From IMG/VR virus record IMGVR_UViG_3300034375_003182, positions 18,756-82,755 of that record: 64,000 nt of DNA, one strand, 5' to 3'. The notes beneath the pieces were generated by a model, which saw nothing but the letters and a program-made list of their open reading frames with translations, was not told the origin of the DNA and did no database searches. The DNA comes from a virus. Positions 21,197 through 30,952 of the stretch are shown one piece after another (position 1 is the stretch's first letter; every line of letters starts with the position of its first letter). A program made the position numbers and the translations under genes.

Positions 21197-23863
21197 TTAA
21201 ATATATTTTTTAACTCCGCCGTACATAGCGCTTTGTTGCTCTTGCTGATTCTTAAGCATTTGCATGTAGTAATCCTGAACTGCCTTCTTATACTCTGCAC
21301 TGCTCGGATCTAGACCAAGACTATCTTGTACCATCTTTCCAATCTGCTCTCTTGTATATACACCCGTGCCTCCAGAGATAGCTCGTGCTAATCTTTCTTG
21401 AGCATCATACTTAAGCCTATCAGTATTCATAGTAGCCATAGATTTAAACGCATTGTCTAACGCCATCAACTTTCTATCTTCTACTGCAGCATCAGCAGAT
21501 CTGTTAAACTCATCAGTATACATAGCATTCTTTATGTTGTTTAATCTAGCTTGCTGGTTAGCCATCTTAGTTTGCATAGCTATTTGAGCTTCTTGATTAC
21601 CAATCTCAGTGTTTACTCTAGATTCTTGTGCAGCAATCTTTAAATCGCCAGTCTGCTTACGTCCATAAGCTGCCATCTTAGCAATGATACCAGCTGGTCC
21701 AATACCACTAGTCTCAATAAATCTGTTCATAGCCCTAGCGTCAGCTGCATTCTGAGCACGCTCTGTGTTATAACTTACTCTATCTAATCTTTCAGCTCTT
21801 ATGTTATTAACCTTTCCAGGTTCAGACATGTACTTAGGCTTAGTAGCAAATGCTGCGGCTGCAGGTATAAGCTGACCTATCTGTGCTGCACTTGTAAGTA
21901 GATCACTGTTCTTTAAACCTTTCTTAAACTGATCTTTAAGGTACTCACCCCTAGGTAATACTCTCTTCTTTTTCTTTTGATTATCATCATCTTTCAAGTC
22001 ATCAGGCAACACAGCCGGTATTAACTTAATCTCAGACTCTGGAAGATCTATCTTATCAATTGTCTTAGGCTCAATATACTCTATAGTCTCTTCTTTTCTT
22101 TTATTAGTGTTAGTAGTAGTAGACTTCTTTTCCTCTTTCTTTTCCTCTTCAGGTTTTACATACACACCATTTTCAGCATCCCATATATACCCCTGATTTA
22201 TCATATTAAAATGCTCTTCTCTTTGTCTACGAGCTTCATCAGTCATAAAACTTTCTGTTTCATCATCCCAGGACACAGGACTGTCTACAGTATTATATGA
22301 GGTTTGTGTAAAGTCCATAAACTCTCCTCCCTTATTATACATATTGTATCCACCTGCTCCTAGTTTTACAGCATTAGGATCTCTACCTGCTTTATCTTCT
22401 TGTAGCTTGGCTAGAGCATCAACATCTCTTTGACTTCCACCATTCTTTAATATCTCTTTATGTCTCTGTGCAAATGACTTACCTCCCATCTTTAAGTGTT
22501 GTGAGAAGAAGTAATCTCTTTTACCGCCCTTCTTAGCTATAGTAACTTGATCCATAGTCTCTCCACCTTCTACTTCAGTCATAGGATCTACCATGATACC
22601 ACCCTCATCGTGTGATTGTCCTTTAAACTCTACAGCATCAGATCCTGGTATAGGATTCATACTACCACCCGGTAGCTGTACACCACCCATTTGATAGTAA
22701 CCACCATACTTAGCTACATCAGTACCAAAATCAAAGCCTGAATATTCTTTAGACTTCATTTCCTCTATTTTTCTTTTTGATGCTAGTTTTCCTAACTCTC
22801 TCTTCTTTTTATCTTCAGCTTTTCCTTCTTCTCTTCTAGCTTTACCTCTTTGTATAAGTCCTTTACCTAAACCATATATAGCACCACCTACAACACCAGC
22901 TGCTGTACCTACAGGTCCTAATGATGATCCCAGTAATGCTGCAGTTGACATAGCTGCACCAATACCTGTGCCTATACCTGATAGTCCAGATCCAATAGTT
23001 TCACCTGTATTCATTGTAGTAGCATCTTGATCATCAGATGCCATCTTAATACCCTCACCTGCAAGTGATGCAATAGCTCCAACGCCACCCATGCCTATAC
23101 CTGCTCCTGCTCCGGCAGCAGTGCTAGTTGTAGCCTGTGCTAACTGGGCAGTTCCTTCTTGTGCAGCTTTCATACCTGCAGTTTGTACACCTGTAACTAC
23201 TTTAGGTGCTACCTTTTGAAATGCTCCAGGTGCTGCTTGTTCTAAGGCTGCCTGTGTAGTTTTAGTACCAACTACTTTAGCAGCTTCTTTTGCAGCTAAG
23301 TCTTTAGCTTTTTGAGCAGCTTTTTCAATACCCTTTTGTTTAAGCTTATCAAATACTCCAAGCTTGTCTAGTCCTTTTACACCTTGTGATAGCCCTTGTT
23401 CTATACCACTAATAGTAGAAGCTTGCTTTTGAACTTCTGCTTCTGCTTCATCTTGATACTTTGTAGACTCTTGAGCTTCTTTTAGCTCATCTTCCAATGC
23501 TTTTAGTTTAGCAGGGTCTGCTTCCGTGTAAGTAATTGACGCAGTCTCTGGAGCACCAGGCATGGTATTAGCTCCATACATAGGTGCAGCTCCTAAGCCA
23601 CCTGCTTGGTAATAACCCATACGCTTCATAAAATCATTCTTGTCACTCTTAGGGTATCCGCCTTCCTTTTTTTGATCTACTTTAGGAATGCTTGGAGGAA
23701 CTGTATATGTGTACTTCTTGGTAGTTTTATTATAAGTAAGAACTGCGTTCTTTGGTATTCTACCATTAAACCTATTCTGAAGTTTCTTTCTAACAAGTGC
23801 TTGATCGTTTGCGCTTACTCTTATTGTGTCGTTACCACCACCATTATTATTTTTCTTTGCCAT
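21197..23863 (-). CDS. Internal virion protein with Gly/Ala-rich hydrophobic core and PGG/EVEGGE motif
   Basis: This is an 888-aa protein. A basic N-terminus (KKNNNGGGND) is followed by a coiled coil (about 110-200), an Ala/Gly-rich hydrophobic zone (about 230-330, runs such as GAGAGIGMGGVGAIASLAG) and a motif block near 390-440 (QLPGGSMNPIPGSDAVEF, SHDEGGIMVD, EVEGGET). I recall this block from internal proteins of many phages of Bacteroidota. The C-terminal 200 residues are helical and end with YGGVKKYI. The hydrophobic core could insert in the host envelope during ejection; that is inference. It is the first of the cargo genes and starts 2 nt after the stop of the muzzle gene. Confidence 0.6.
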   Translation of the reverse strand: MAKKNNNGGGNDTIRVSANDQALVRKKLQNRFNGRIPKNAVLTYNKTTKKYTYTVPPSIPKVDQKKEGGYPKSDKNDFMKRMGYYQAGGLGAAPMYGANTMPGAPETASITYTEADPAKLKALEDELKEAQESTKYQDEAEAEVQKQASTISGIEQGLSQGVKGLDKLGVFDKLKQKGIEKAAQKAKDLAAKEAAKVVGTKTTQAALEQAAPGAFQKVAPKVVTGVQTAGMKAAQEGTAQLAQATTSTAAGAGAGIGMGGVGAIASLAGEGIKMASDDQDATTMNTGETIGSGLSGIGTGIGAAMSTAALLGSSLGPVGTAAGVVGGAIYGLGKGLIQRGKARREEGKAEDKKKRELGKLASKRKIEEMKSKEYSGFDFGTDVAKYGGYYQMGGVQLPGGSMNPIPGSDAVEFKGQSHDEGGIMVDPMTEVEGGETMDQVTIAKKGGKRDYFFSQHLKMGGKSFAQRHKEILKNGGSQRDVDALAKLQEDKAGRDPNAVKLGAGGYNMYNKGGEFMDFTQTSYNTVDSPVSWDDETESFMTDEARRQREEHFNMINQGYIWDAENGVYVKPEEEKKEEKKSTTTNTNKRKEETIEYIEPKTIDKIDLPESEIKLIPAVLPDDLKDDDNQKKKKRVLPRGEYLKDQFKKGLKNSDLLTSAAQIGQLIPAAAAFATKPKYMSEPGKVNNIRAERLDRVSYNTERAQNAADARAMNRFIETSGIGPAGIIAKMAAYGRKQTGDLKIAAQESRVNTEIGNQEAQIAMQTKMANQQARLNNIKNAMYTDEFNRSADAAVEDRKLMALDNAFKSMATMNTDRLKYDAQERLARAISGGTGVYTREQIGKMVQDSLGLDPSSAEYKKAVQDYYMQMLKNQQEQQSAMYGGVKKYI

Positions 23864-23865
23864 AA

Positions 23866-26800
23866 CTATCTATAGAATTTTTTTGCAGCCACTTCGGTGG
23901 AATACAAATTTATTAATTTTTTTGTAATATTGTCGTATTTTAAGCGAATTCCTATCCATTTATCTGAGAACTTACGTTGATTGTTCCACACTTTTCCTGC
24001 ATCTATAAAAGCATTGTTTACAGTTTCGCTCATGCCGTCTATGTTAAACATGGGTGAAATGGTTCCAGAAGTTAAACTACTTGTTATATTTGTACCCGCA
24101 ACACTTGCACCTGGTACGCCAAAGTTAGATCCTGCTCCTGCGGCTACTGGTGTGTTTACCAAGGCTGCCATATCCCTAAACTTATTTATTTTCCATGCAT
24201 TACCTATGCGTCTAGTGTTTATCATATACTCTATATCTAGTTCTCCAGATATTTGATGAGTATCATAAACATAGAAACTACTAAAGCCTTGATCATGTAT
24301 CAAAACATTATTAGTATTATATACATCTATCATGTACTCAAAGCTATAAAAAGTCTTATCTAAGTTTTTACCTGAGTTATATATAAACTCAAACTCTGAT
24401 GCATAGTCTGTACCATAAAACTTTCCTCTGTTAAGCTCATCATTATGTACCCATATACCTGTAGACCCTTCAGTAAATGAAGCTAACTCGTCTGCAGATC
24501 TAGTATATTTGTAAGGCACATAATCGTGGAATGATACCCACACATTTAGTTCTACATCATATGATACAGTCCAACCTGAGTTCTTAAAGAATGTAAAATT
24601 ATCAAATTTTATTATAAGACCACCTTGTCTAAATCTATGGATACTAGAATCATATATAATATTACCTAAATTATATTGATTTATAAAAGTTTTAGTAGGT
24701 TTTAAATCTCTCTTAGTTAGTATTACCCTGTCATATCTCTCATCATACATTGCATGAAAACCTATACCAATAATAGGATTATCAAAGTAACTAGTATCTA
24801 AACCGTATTGCTCTAATGCAAATGGAATATTATCTTGAAACCATGACTCTAACCCGGTCTTGCCTATGTCATACAGCTGATCTTTAAACATAAACACTCT
24901 ACGATTTCTATAGTCCATAGTAAAGTATCCGTGCTTAGTCACCATACATACCCACTGTGATTGTGTACCTCCATAACCAAACTTTGTTTGTATAACCTCA
25001 TCCGGGTCTTGTGTAAATATATCACCACTACCTACAAAAGACTCTGTACCATCTGACATTTGTAGTGATTGTTTACCCTTAGTTCTAAATAAACTATCTG
25101 TTGTATGTAAGTATAGTAAGTTATTAAGACTTATAAGCTTCCATAAATCACCTCTGTTACGTGGTAAGTCTTTGAATTGTAATGCTAAGTGTACACGATA
25201 GTTATCTATAAGACTTGAGTTGTCAGCTTTTGCAGATCTTTGTACTCTTGTTTTAAATATGCTAGGATCAGACTCTCTTAATGGGTATGGTATAGCAGGC
25301 TTTATATCTGCAATGCCCAAAGAGAATGATTCATCATATTTCATATTATCTTTCTTAGTAAGATCTATTTCAGCTTTTAGTGCTAATATTTTTCTTGCTG
25401 GAGATCCTGGAAAATATGAGCTATCTTTATCTGTTTCGTGTCTAAAGTTTATGTTATCTGTAGATTCACATATTGTATAAAGTATAGATTTATGATCTCT
25501 AGGGTTTGTACCAGCTACTTCAGGCCTGTGTGTTATACGATACCCATGTCTACATATAAAAGTATCTCCTCCAAATATATCTCCTGTATTGTGAGTAGCT
25601 CCCACAGTAGATGTATTATCATCTTCAACAGTGTAGTTAGCTAAATTATCAACGCCAAGTACTTCAAAACCTGTCCACACTAATTCTTGTGTATCATAAG
25701 AAAGATACATATCTGTTTTAAATGCATTAAGATTATGCAATTCCAGTCTAGGCATAGTATGATTCTCATATGAAAATCCTTGACCAGACGCAGGAGTTTG
25801 GTGCCATACGGCTCCTCCACCTGCCGGAGTAAAATTATAAATAGGGGTTCTACTAGGATTATATGCTAACAGTATAGAACTTTCACCTCCTATATTATAT
25901 ATCCTTTTACCAAAACCTATTCCTCTACCATCATATATAGAGTCACCATTTAAGTATGTTTTACATTTTTCTCTCAATGGAAAGTGTTGGAATGGTTGAT
26001 TATTAGCTGTAAAATTAAAATAGTCTGTTCCTATATGCAGAGCAGGATAACTCATCCCTAATAGACATTCATCTCCTATATCATCAGTCACATCTGCATA
26101 TCTATCACCTGGACCTAAAAATGATCTTACATCTACAAAATATTCTTTACTAGTATGAGTTGCTGGAACTAAACTATTTCTTCTGTTTAATAAATAAAAA
26201 TCATGAAAAGTAGCTGTATTAACAGTTCCGTCATATAAAGATCCTGCAGATAATATAAAATCTTCAGTAGATCCATTACCGCTTATAGAAGTATTACCAG
26301 TACCACATCCTGCAATATCCCAACCATCAGCATCATTAGCTCTTTTTATAAGATCCTGACCTAGTACTCTTCTATTCTCATGCTTCCTTTCTGCATAGTA
26401 TATCCTAAATCCTTGTACTTTATCTGCTATAGTTTTTGGTATTTTTATATCCTGAAGTCTTATTCCTAGTGCTTGTACTTCATGTGATATAAAACCGTTT
26501 TGTGTAACAGCTGGGTATGTAACCTGCCAAACAAATATTGCATAGTTTGTTTGTCCTGGTACTTCATCCTCTCCATCACCTCCACTACCATACTCAGTAT
26601 AAGGTTCACTAGGTGGAGTTTGATCTATCCTAACCTGATCTGTTCCAGGCAAGTACTCTGTAACAATTGCGCTGGTTCCACCTGAAGTATTGATACTACC
26701 ATCAGGACCATCTGCAAACATGTAGTATCCTGTTACACCTTCTAAACTTTGGCTAGGAGCTTGATATTGCCAATTACTATAGTTACCAAAAACTCCTGAT

Positions 26801-28764
26801 ATATAATTAAAAGCATTATCATATCCTACAGGCCATCCAGATTCATTGTTTGCGCTATAATCAAAGCTTGTTATACATGTTGTACTATGAGTGCCGTGAT
26901 TCATTAGAAGATTATCATTAGACTGACCTGACCCAGCTCCGTTCTCTACACCCCCTTGTGCACTCCCTCCTGGAGTATTAGGGTTACAATCACCAACTGC
27001 AAAGTAATAAGTCTCAGTATAAGTGTCTGCAGAAGGTATAAAAGTTCCTGTATTACCAGCTATTACTTCTCTACCACTATTAGTATTACAAGGCATATGG
27101 TGGTGCCTAACATTACTACCTTTAAGATCTTCTACTATAACTCCAGGATTATTAGCGTCAATCATTTCATAGTCATCCGTACTAGGATAGAATTCATTTC
27201 TGTTTTCCCAAAAATTTGTGTTTCTATTACCAAATATAGAAAAGTCATAAAAGTGAAATAGCTTACCTTGTCCTTGTGTTAAGTCTGTTAAGTCTGGATC
27301 ATTTACATCATCATCCTCATTTACAGTTAATCCATTCAAAAACGATACGCCCGTGTTTGGGTCTTGATCTACTTTTCTAACTTGAGATCCTGTTTGATTT
27401 GTAAGTCTTGATCTACCTGGTATGTGGTAAGCATATGACATGCTACCATCATTTAATACGAATGATATATAAAATGCATACACTTCATCTCTTGTATATC
27501 CTTTCTTGTTTTGATTTCTAGATGAAAGATTATCTATATCTCTAAAACCCATGTTCTTTACTATTGATGGGTCAGGCTCTGTATCTAAATACCCATAGTC
27601 TAAGTTATCAGCCGTTAACTCATAAGAATCAAAAGGGTCTAGCGGGTCAGAAACTGTTGTCGTAAGCTTAATAAAGTTAGCATATTTCTGATAGCCTATA
27701 TCTTTAGTGCCTGCAAGGTTACCTAAATAGAGTATACTATCTAATTGTGTCAATGTCTTAGCAGTATCATAAGCCACAGTATCTATAATCGCTTCTTCTA
27801 CTGATGAAGACTGGTAGCCTTCTAAACCTGAAAACACTATAGTTCCTGTATTACCGCTTACATCTACATCATTAAGTTTAAAAGCAAACTCAGCGGGAGC
27901 GCCTTCTTTATCTAACGTTCTATGTACTACTATAGGTCTAAGAAATTCATAATCTGTATTTAGATTAGTTACATTCCAAACAATACTTTTTCCTGTTTGT
28001 GTATCTGGCTCGCAGCCATCATACCTTTCTATGGGCCTAACACTCTCATCATCTTCCACAATGGGTACCGTCAATGAATAAGACACAAAGTTTGTTTGTG
28101 TAAAGTTTTTATCTACATACGCTAAAAATAAAGTATATGTTCCTGACTTTAATGCGCCGCCATTAGCTATTCTGGTAAAAGATATGCTAGGCACAGGGCC
28201 TGCATGTGGAAACAAATTAAGCCTATCTATGTAATTTTTGTTAGGAGATGTAAAAGGATTTACACCATATATTCTAGCGGTAGTGCTTTCGTTTATTTGT
28301 CTTGTAATATTTAGTGATCTAGGAGGATTATTATTATCTGTCCAGTATACTATAAGATTGTTATCTGGATCAAACTTATATGTTCCTTCTATAGGGTAAT
28401 CCCAACTAAATTTTAAATCAAAGTCTGCATCACTACCCCCAGCATTTATTGGGTGAGCAGGGTTAATTACAGGCTCAGTTCTTAATACAAGATTTACAGA
28501 ATCTGTACTAGCAGCATAGATATATATGTGATGAACATCACTATTATCTGTAGTAAATAGAACTACAGTATCATCTGTAACTTCAATACTACCTATAACT
28601 TTATGTCCATTTGCTATAGCTGAGTTAACACTTATGTTACCAGGCTCATTAGATAATGCACCAGCAGTTTCATTAGATAGCATATTCTTAGCATATCTGT
28701 ATGATCCTTCTGGCTGATCTACTGGAGCTGTGTCTTTATTTAATCCTTTTATATACTTAGCCAT
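23866..28764 (-). CDS. Tail muzzle (stabilization) protein of crAss-like type
   Basis: This 1632-aa protein opens with KGLNKDTAPVDQPEGSYRYA and NEPGNISVNS. This N-terminal signature (xGxNxDxxPxxQPxGxYRxAxN) is one I recognise from the stabilization/muzzle protein that closes the short tail of crAss-like phages. The long body is beta-rich, with many Asn, Gly and Asp turns, which fits a large beta-barrel or propeller structure at the tail tip. No signal peptide or enzyme motif is seen. It starts with a TAATG overlap to the ring-type 316-aa gene and is followed by the cargo genes, the same order as in that phage group. Length is large but within what I recall for these proteins. Confidence 0.75.
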   Translation of the reverse strand: MAKYIKGLNKDTAPVDQPEGSYRYAKNMLSNETAGALSNEPGNISVNSAIANGHKVIGSIEVTDDTVVLFTTDNSDVHHIYIYAASTDSVNLVLRTEPVINPAHPINAGGSDADFDLKFSWDYPIEGTYKFDPDNNLIVYWTDNNNPPRSLNITRQINESTTARIYGVNPFTSPNKNYIDRLNLFPHAGPVPSISFTRIANGGALKSGTYTLFLAYVDKNFTQTNFVSYSLTVPIVEDDESVRPIERYDGCEPDTQTGKSIVWNVTNLNTDYEFLRPIVVHRTLDKEGAPAEFAFKLNDVDVSGNTGTIVFSGLEGYQSSSVEEAIIDTVAYDTAKTLTQLDSILYLGNLAGTKDIGYQKYANFIKLTTTVSDPLDPFDSYELTADNLDYGYLDTEPDPSIVKNMGFRDIDNLSSRNQNKKGYTRDEVYAFYISFVLNDGSMSYAYHIPGRSRLTNQTGSQVRKVDQDPNTGVSFLNGLTVNEDDDVNDPDLTDLTQGQGKLFHFYDFSIFGNRNTNFWENRNEFYPSTDDYEMIDANNPGVIVEDLKGSNVRHHHMPCNTNSGREVIAGNTGTFIPSADTYTETYYFAVGDCNPNTPGGSAQGGVENGAGSGQSNDNLLMNHGTHSTTCITSFDYSANNESGWPVGYDNAFNYISGVFGNYSNWQYQAPSQSLEGVTGYYMFADGPDGSINTSGGTSAIVTEYLPGTDQVRIDQTPPSEPYTEYGSGGDGEDEVPGQTNYAIFVWQVTYPAVTQNGFISHEVQALGIRLQDIKIPKTIADKVQGFRIYYAERKHENRRVLGQDLIKRANDADGWDIAGCGTGNTSISGNGSTEDFILSAGSLYDGTVNTATFHDFYLLNRRNSLVPATHTSKEYFVDVRSFLGPGDRYADVTDDIGDECLLGMSYPALHIGTDYFNFTANNQPFQHFPLREKCKTYLNGDSIYDGRGIGFGKRIYNIGGESSILLAYNPSRTPIYNFTPAGGGAVWHQTPASGQGFSYENHTMPRLELHNLNAFKTDMYLSYDTQELVWTGFEVLGVDNLANYTVEDDNTSTVGATHNTGDIFGGDTFICRHGYRITHRPEVAGTNPRDHKSILYTICESTDNINFRHETDKDSSYFPGSPARKILALKAEIDLTKKDNMKYDESFSLGIADIKPAIPYPLRESDPSIFKTRVQRSAKADNSSLIDNYRVHLALQFKDLPRNRGDLWKLISLNNLLYLHTTDSLFRTKGKQSLQMSDGTESFVGSGDIFTQDPDEVIQTKFGYGGTQSQWVCMVTKHGYFTMDYRNRRVFMFKDQLYDIGKTGLESWFQDNIPFALEQYGLDTSYFDNPIIGIGFHAMYDERYDRVILTKRDLKPTKTFINQYNLGNIIYDSSIHRFRQGGLIIKFDNFTFFKNSGWTVSYDVELNVWVSFHDYVPYKYTRSADELASFTEGSTGIWVHNDELNRGKFYGTDYASEFEFIYNSGKNLDKTFYSFEYMIDVYNTNNVLIHDQGFSSFYVYDTHQISGELDIEYMINTRRIGNAWKINKFRDMAALVNTPVAAGAGSNFGVPGASVAGTNITSSLTSGTISPMFNIDGMSETVNNAFIDAGKVWNNQRKFSDKWIGIRLKYDNITKKLINLYSTEVAAKKFYR

Positions 28765-29714
28765 TAACCTCTATATAAAGTTTCTCTTTCATTTAATTCT
28801 TCAAAGAAACATGCGTGCCTATTAATATCTGGTACAAGTCTAACCCATTGATTCATATAAGACTCGTATTTTTCTATGTCTGGGTAGTTAGCTGCATTTC
28901 TAGCTTGAGTACAATAGTACTGCCATTTCTGATCTGCAAAGTTATAATCTATCTTATTGTTAGGCTTGTCGTATCCACCTAATAACATTTGTTTGTATAT
29001 ATACCAGAACATAGCTTCTTTATAACTTATGTCATCTGGCACCATTGGAAAACAATCATCATCTATTGGAAATGCTGTATAGCTTATACAAACTTTACCA
29101 GAAGCAAAAGATGTTTTTATATAATCACAATCCACTATATAACTAGATATGTGGTTTGAGTATTCATTTACGCAATCGTCACAGTGCATAGATTTATGGA
29201 AGGTGCTAGCACTATAGCTCAAAGGCTGTAGGCCCACACCTCCATTATCAGTATTAAAAAATATCCCCTCTAAAACGGTTATCCTACTGATTAGTTCTCT
29301 TAGTTCTGCTACGTTAGCTTTATATTGTGTGTCATATACATTCAAGTCTGCATTGGTAATACTGCTACTATTTGCAACATCATCCTCAAGAGTGCTATTA
29401 TATTCTGCTATTTCAGCTCGTAGTTTACGAACCTGCTCTGTCAATACATCTAACTCCTCACTTGCTTCAGGAGTAGAACTTGTACTGATAGCTACTTGAT
29501 TTATAAAATACAAGTCGCCTGGTAAACATGCTTTGTGATCTTCAATAGTAAGAACACACTGCTTCTGACACAGCTGTGAAGCTGCACCTATATGCTCTAA
29601 AGCTTCTCCCATCCACTCTATTGCATCATCTATCCATTCATCCCCAGTAGGCTTCAAATCTCTGAAAACCTTTCTAATAATCATCTTACTTGATATGTTC
29701 TTATATACTGCCAT
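28764..29714 (-). CDS. Tail/neck ring protein, crAss-like type
   Basis: This 316-aa protein has an N-terminal segment (WIDDAIEWMGEALEHIG) and a C-terminal signature (VPDDISYKEAMFWYIYKQML, then KWQYYCTQARN and HACFFEELNERE). I recall these from conserved structural proteins of crAss-like phages that build rings between portal and muzzle. A coiled coil lies near residues 80-130. The gene is coupled to the muzzle gene by a TAATG overlap, which fits joint assembly. The specific ring number cannot be assigned from sequence alone. Confidence 0.65.
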   Translation of the reverse strand: MAVYKNISSKMIIRKVFRDLKPTGDEWIDDAIEWMGEALEHIGAASQLCQKQCVLTIEDHKACLPGDLYFINQVAISTSSTPEASEELDVLTEQVRKLRAEIAEYNSTLEDDVANSSSITNADLNVYDTQYKANVAELRELISRITVLEGIFFNTDNGGVGLQPLSYSASTFHKSMHCDDCVNEYSNHISSYIVDCDYIKTSFASGKVCISYTAFPIDDDCFPMVPDDISYKEAMFWYIYKQMLLGGYDKPNNKIDYNFADQKWQYYCTQARNAANYPDIEKYESYMNQWVRLVPDINRHACFFEELNERETLYRG

Positions 29715-29716
29715 GT

Positions 29717-29989
29717 TTATCTCCAGTTACTACAGCTACCACAGTTCCATGCACGTAGCGATTTATTAATTCTTGAATTAGGATCTCTTTGACCTTTAGC
29801 TCCTGTACGCTTAGATTTCATACCGCACATTCTACTACAGAAGCTAGAACGTCTTTTGTTTCCCTTCTTCTTACTAGGAGCTTTCAAGTTACCTCCTGTT
29901 GATCTATTGTAAGAAGCTCTACCTGCAGCGTTTAATCCGCCGCTAGGGTTCTTGCCTGCTTTTCTTGTCCATGCCGCTGTCTTTGCCAT
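29717..29989 (-). CDS. Small basic DUF6321-like protein
   Basis: This 90-aa, Lys/Arg-rich protein contains AAWTRKAGKNPSGGLNAAGR, ASYNRSTGGNLKAPSKK and RSSFCSRMCGMKS, a pattern I recognise as DUF6321, found in many phages and some giant viruses with unknown function. It ends RAWNCGSCSNWR, with Cys residues that could bind metal. It is the third of three adjacent tiny basic proteins, all expressed next to ring and muzzle genes. A nucleic-acid-binding or virion-internal role is plausible given the charge, but it is inferred. Confidence 0.65.
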   Translation of the reverse strand: MAKTAAWTRKAGKNPSGGLNAAGRASYNRSTGGNLKAPSKKKGNKRRSSFCSRMCGMKSKRTGAKGQRDPNSRINKSLRAWNCGSCSNWR

Positions 29990-29991
29990 AA

Positions 29992-30282
29992 TTATATTCT
30001 TGCTGGTCCAGGTAATATAAATCCACCACCCTTTGCACGTTTAACTTTCTTTTTCTTTTTATATCTACTAACTCTACCTTTAGTATTCTTCTCTTTCTGC
30101 GCTGCTGCTTTCTCAGATTTTGACAATTCAGACCATGTAGATGGTGTATCCTTAGATATACGTCTAGTAGGTCTAAATGTATTTTCACCTTTAGAGTAAT
30201 CCTTCTTACCACTAGGTGTTGTCCACTTCTCTTTAAACCAACGCTTTAATCTAGCGCCTGCAGCAGTCTTTCTTACAGCCAT
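29992..30282 (-). CDS. Small basic DUF5872-like protein
   Basis: This 96-aa, very basic protein has LKRWFKEKWTTPSGKKDY, FRPTRRISKDTPSTWSELSK and a Lys-rich tail (KKKKKVKRAKGGG). The pattern (L+RWFKE+W ... P..R...TP.TW.E...) matches what I recall as DUF5872, common in marine phages and nucleocytoplasmic viruses. Function is unknown. It starts with a TAATG overlap to the 67-aa gene, and the 90-aa gene follows at 2 nt, so the three form one translational unit. Confidence 0.65.
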   Translation of the reverse strand: MAVRKTAAGARLKRWFKEKWTTPSGKKDYSKGENTFRPTRRISKDTPSTWSELSKSEKAAAQKEKNTKGRVSRYKKKKKVKRAKGGGFILPGPARI

Positions 30283-30485
30283 TACTTCTTCTTTTTAAGA
30301 GTACGGCTACTTCCGTAAGTATCAGATAGAATACTATTAGCTATTCCACCATGCTTTTTCTTTTTACTATTTCCCCAGTTAGCAGCTCCAACCTTACGAC
30401 ACTTAGCCATTGCACCACTTCTGTATGCAGACGTCTTAGGACCGTAACGGGCTACAACTTTATGATAACACGCGTCTTTTGGCAT
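30282..30485 (-). CDS. Small basic Cys-containing protein (CYHKV...KCRKVGAANWG type)
   Basis: This 67-aa basic protein has DACYHKVVARYGPKTSAYRS, GAMAKCRKVGAANWGNSKKK and a Lys-rich end. I recall this short motif family from many phages, usually beside DUF6321- and DUF5872-like genes, as here. No function is established to my knowledge. The conserved Cys pair (CYHKV and KCRKVG) and high charge would suit a small nucleic-acid or metal-binding protein. Confidence 0.6.
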   Translation of the reverse strand: MPKDACYHKVVARYGPKTSAYRSGAMAKCRKVGAANWGNSKKKKHGGIANSILSDTYGSSRTLKKKK

Positions 30486-30487
30486 CT

Positions 30488-30952
30488 CTAATTCTTTTTA
30501 AATTTTAAATAATCTAGTTCGTCTAACTCCTTCAGTTTACCTTTGTTACCCTTCACTCCTCGTGTAGCATCAAATCTGTAAACTGTTTTGTTCTTTACTT
30601 TGCACTTACCCTTACGCCAGTAGTATTTAAGATACTCACTGTCCGTGTAGTATATGTGCCATTTGACACCGTCTCCAGTGTCCTTATCAAAAAGCTCATC
30701 ACCATTTGCCAGCAACTCAGCTTTATACTTATTTGATTCACCCCAATCTATGCCAGGGTTTCTTGGATCTCTCTCCATTCTTACGATGGAAAGAGTTGAT
30801 AGGTTATAACCCATATTAAACTCTTTACCATCTAGAATGTAATCTATAATCATCATGTTAAACTCACTGCATATATCAACAAAAGTTTGTTTAGATACAC
30901 TGCTGTCAGTTTCTACATAGTCATTGTATATATGAGAAATCGTGTGCTGCAC
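30488..30952 (-). CDS. Conserved crAss-like late protein of unknown function
   Basis: This 154-aa protein carries FNMGYNLSTLSIVRMERDPR, IDWGESNKYKAELL and WHIYYTDSEYLKYYWRKGK, a pattern I recall from a small conserved gene in the structural region of crAss-like phages (FNMGNNLG..R..R..R.PSIDWG.SNK). The start is GTG: the upstream gene ends TAG and the two overlap as TAGTG, the same coupling style as its neighbours, which supports the GTG. The product is probably a structural or assembly factor; its function is not known to me. Confidence 0.6.
   Translation of the reverse strand: MQHTISHIYNDYVETDSSVSKQTFVDICSEFNMMIIDYILDGKEFNMGYNLSTLSIVRMERDPRNPGIDWGESNKYKAELLANGDELFDKDTGDGVKWHIYYTDSEYLKYYWRKGKCKVKNKTVYRFDATRGVKGNKGKLKELDELDYLKFKKN

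Noticed and set aside
29943-30212. Open frame of 89 codons on the minus strand across the basic-protein genes
   Set aside because: It overlaps two well-supported coupled genes in another frame, and its product has low-complexity basic composition typical of a shadow frame.
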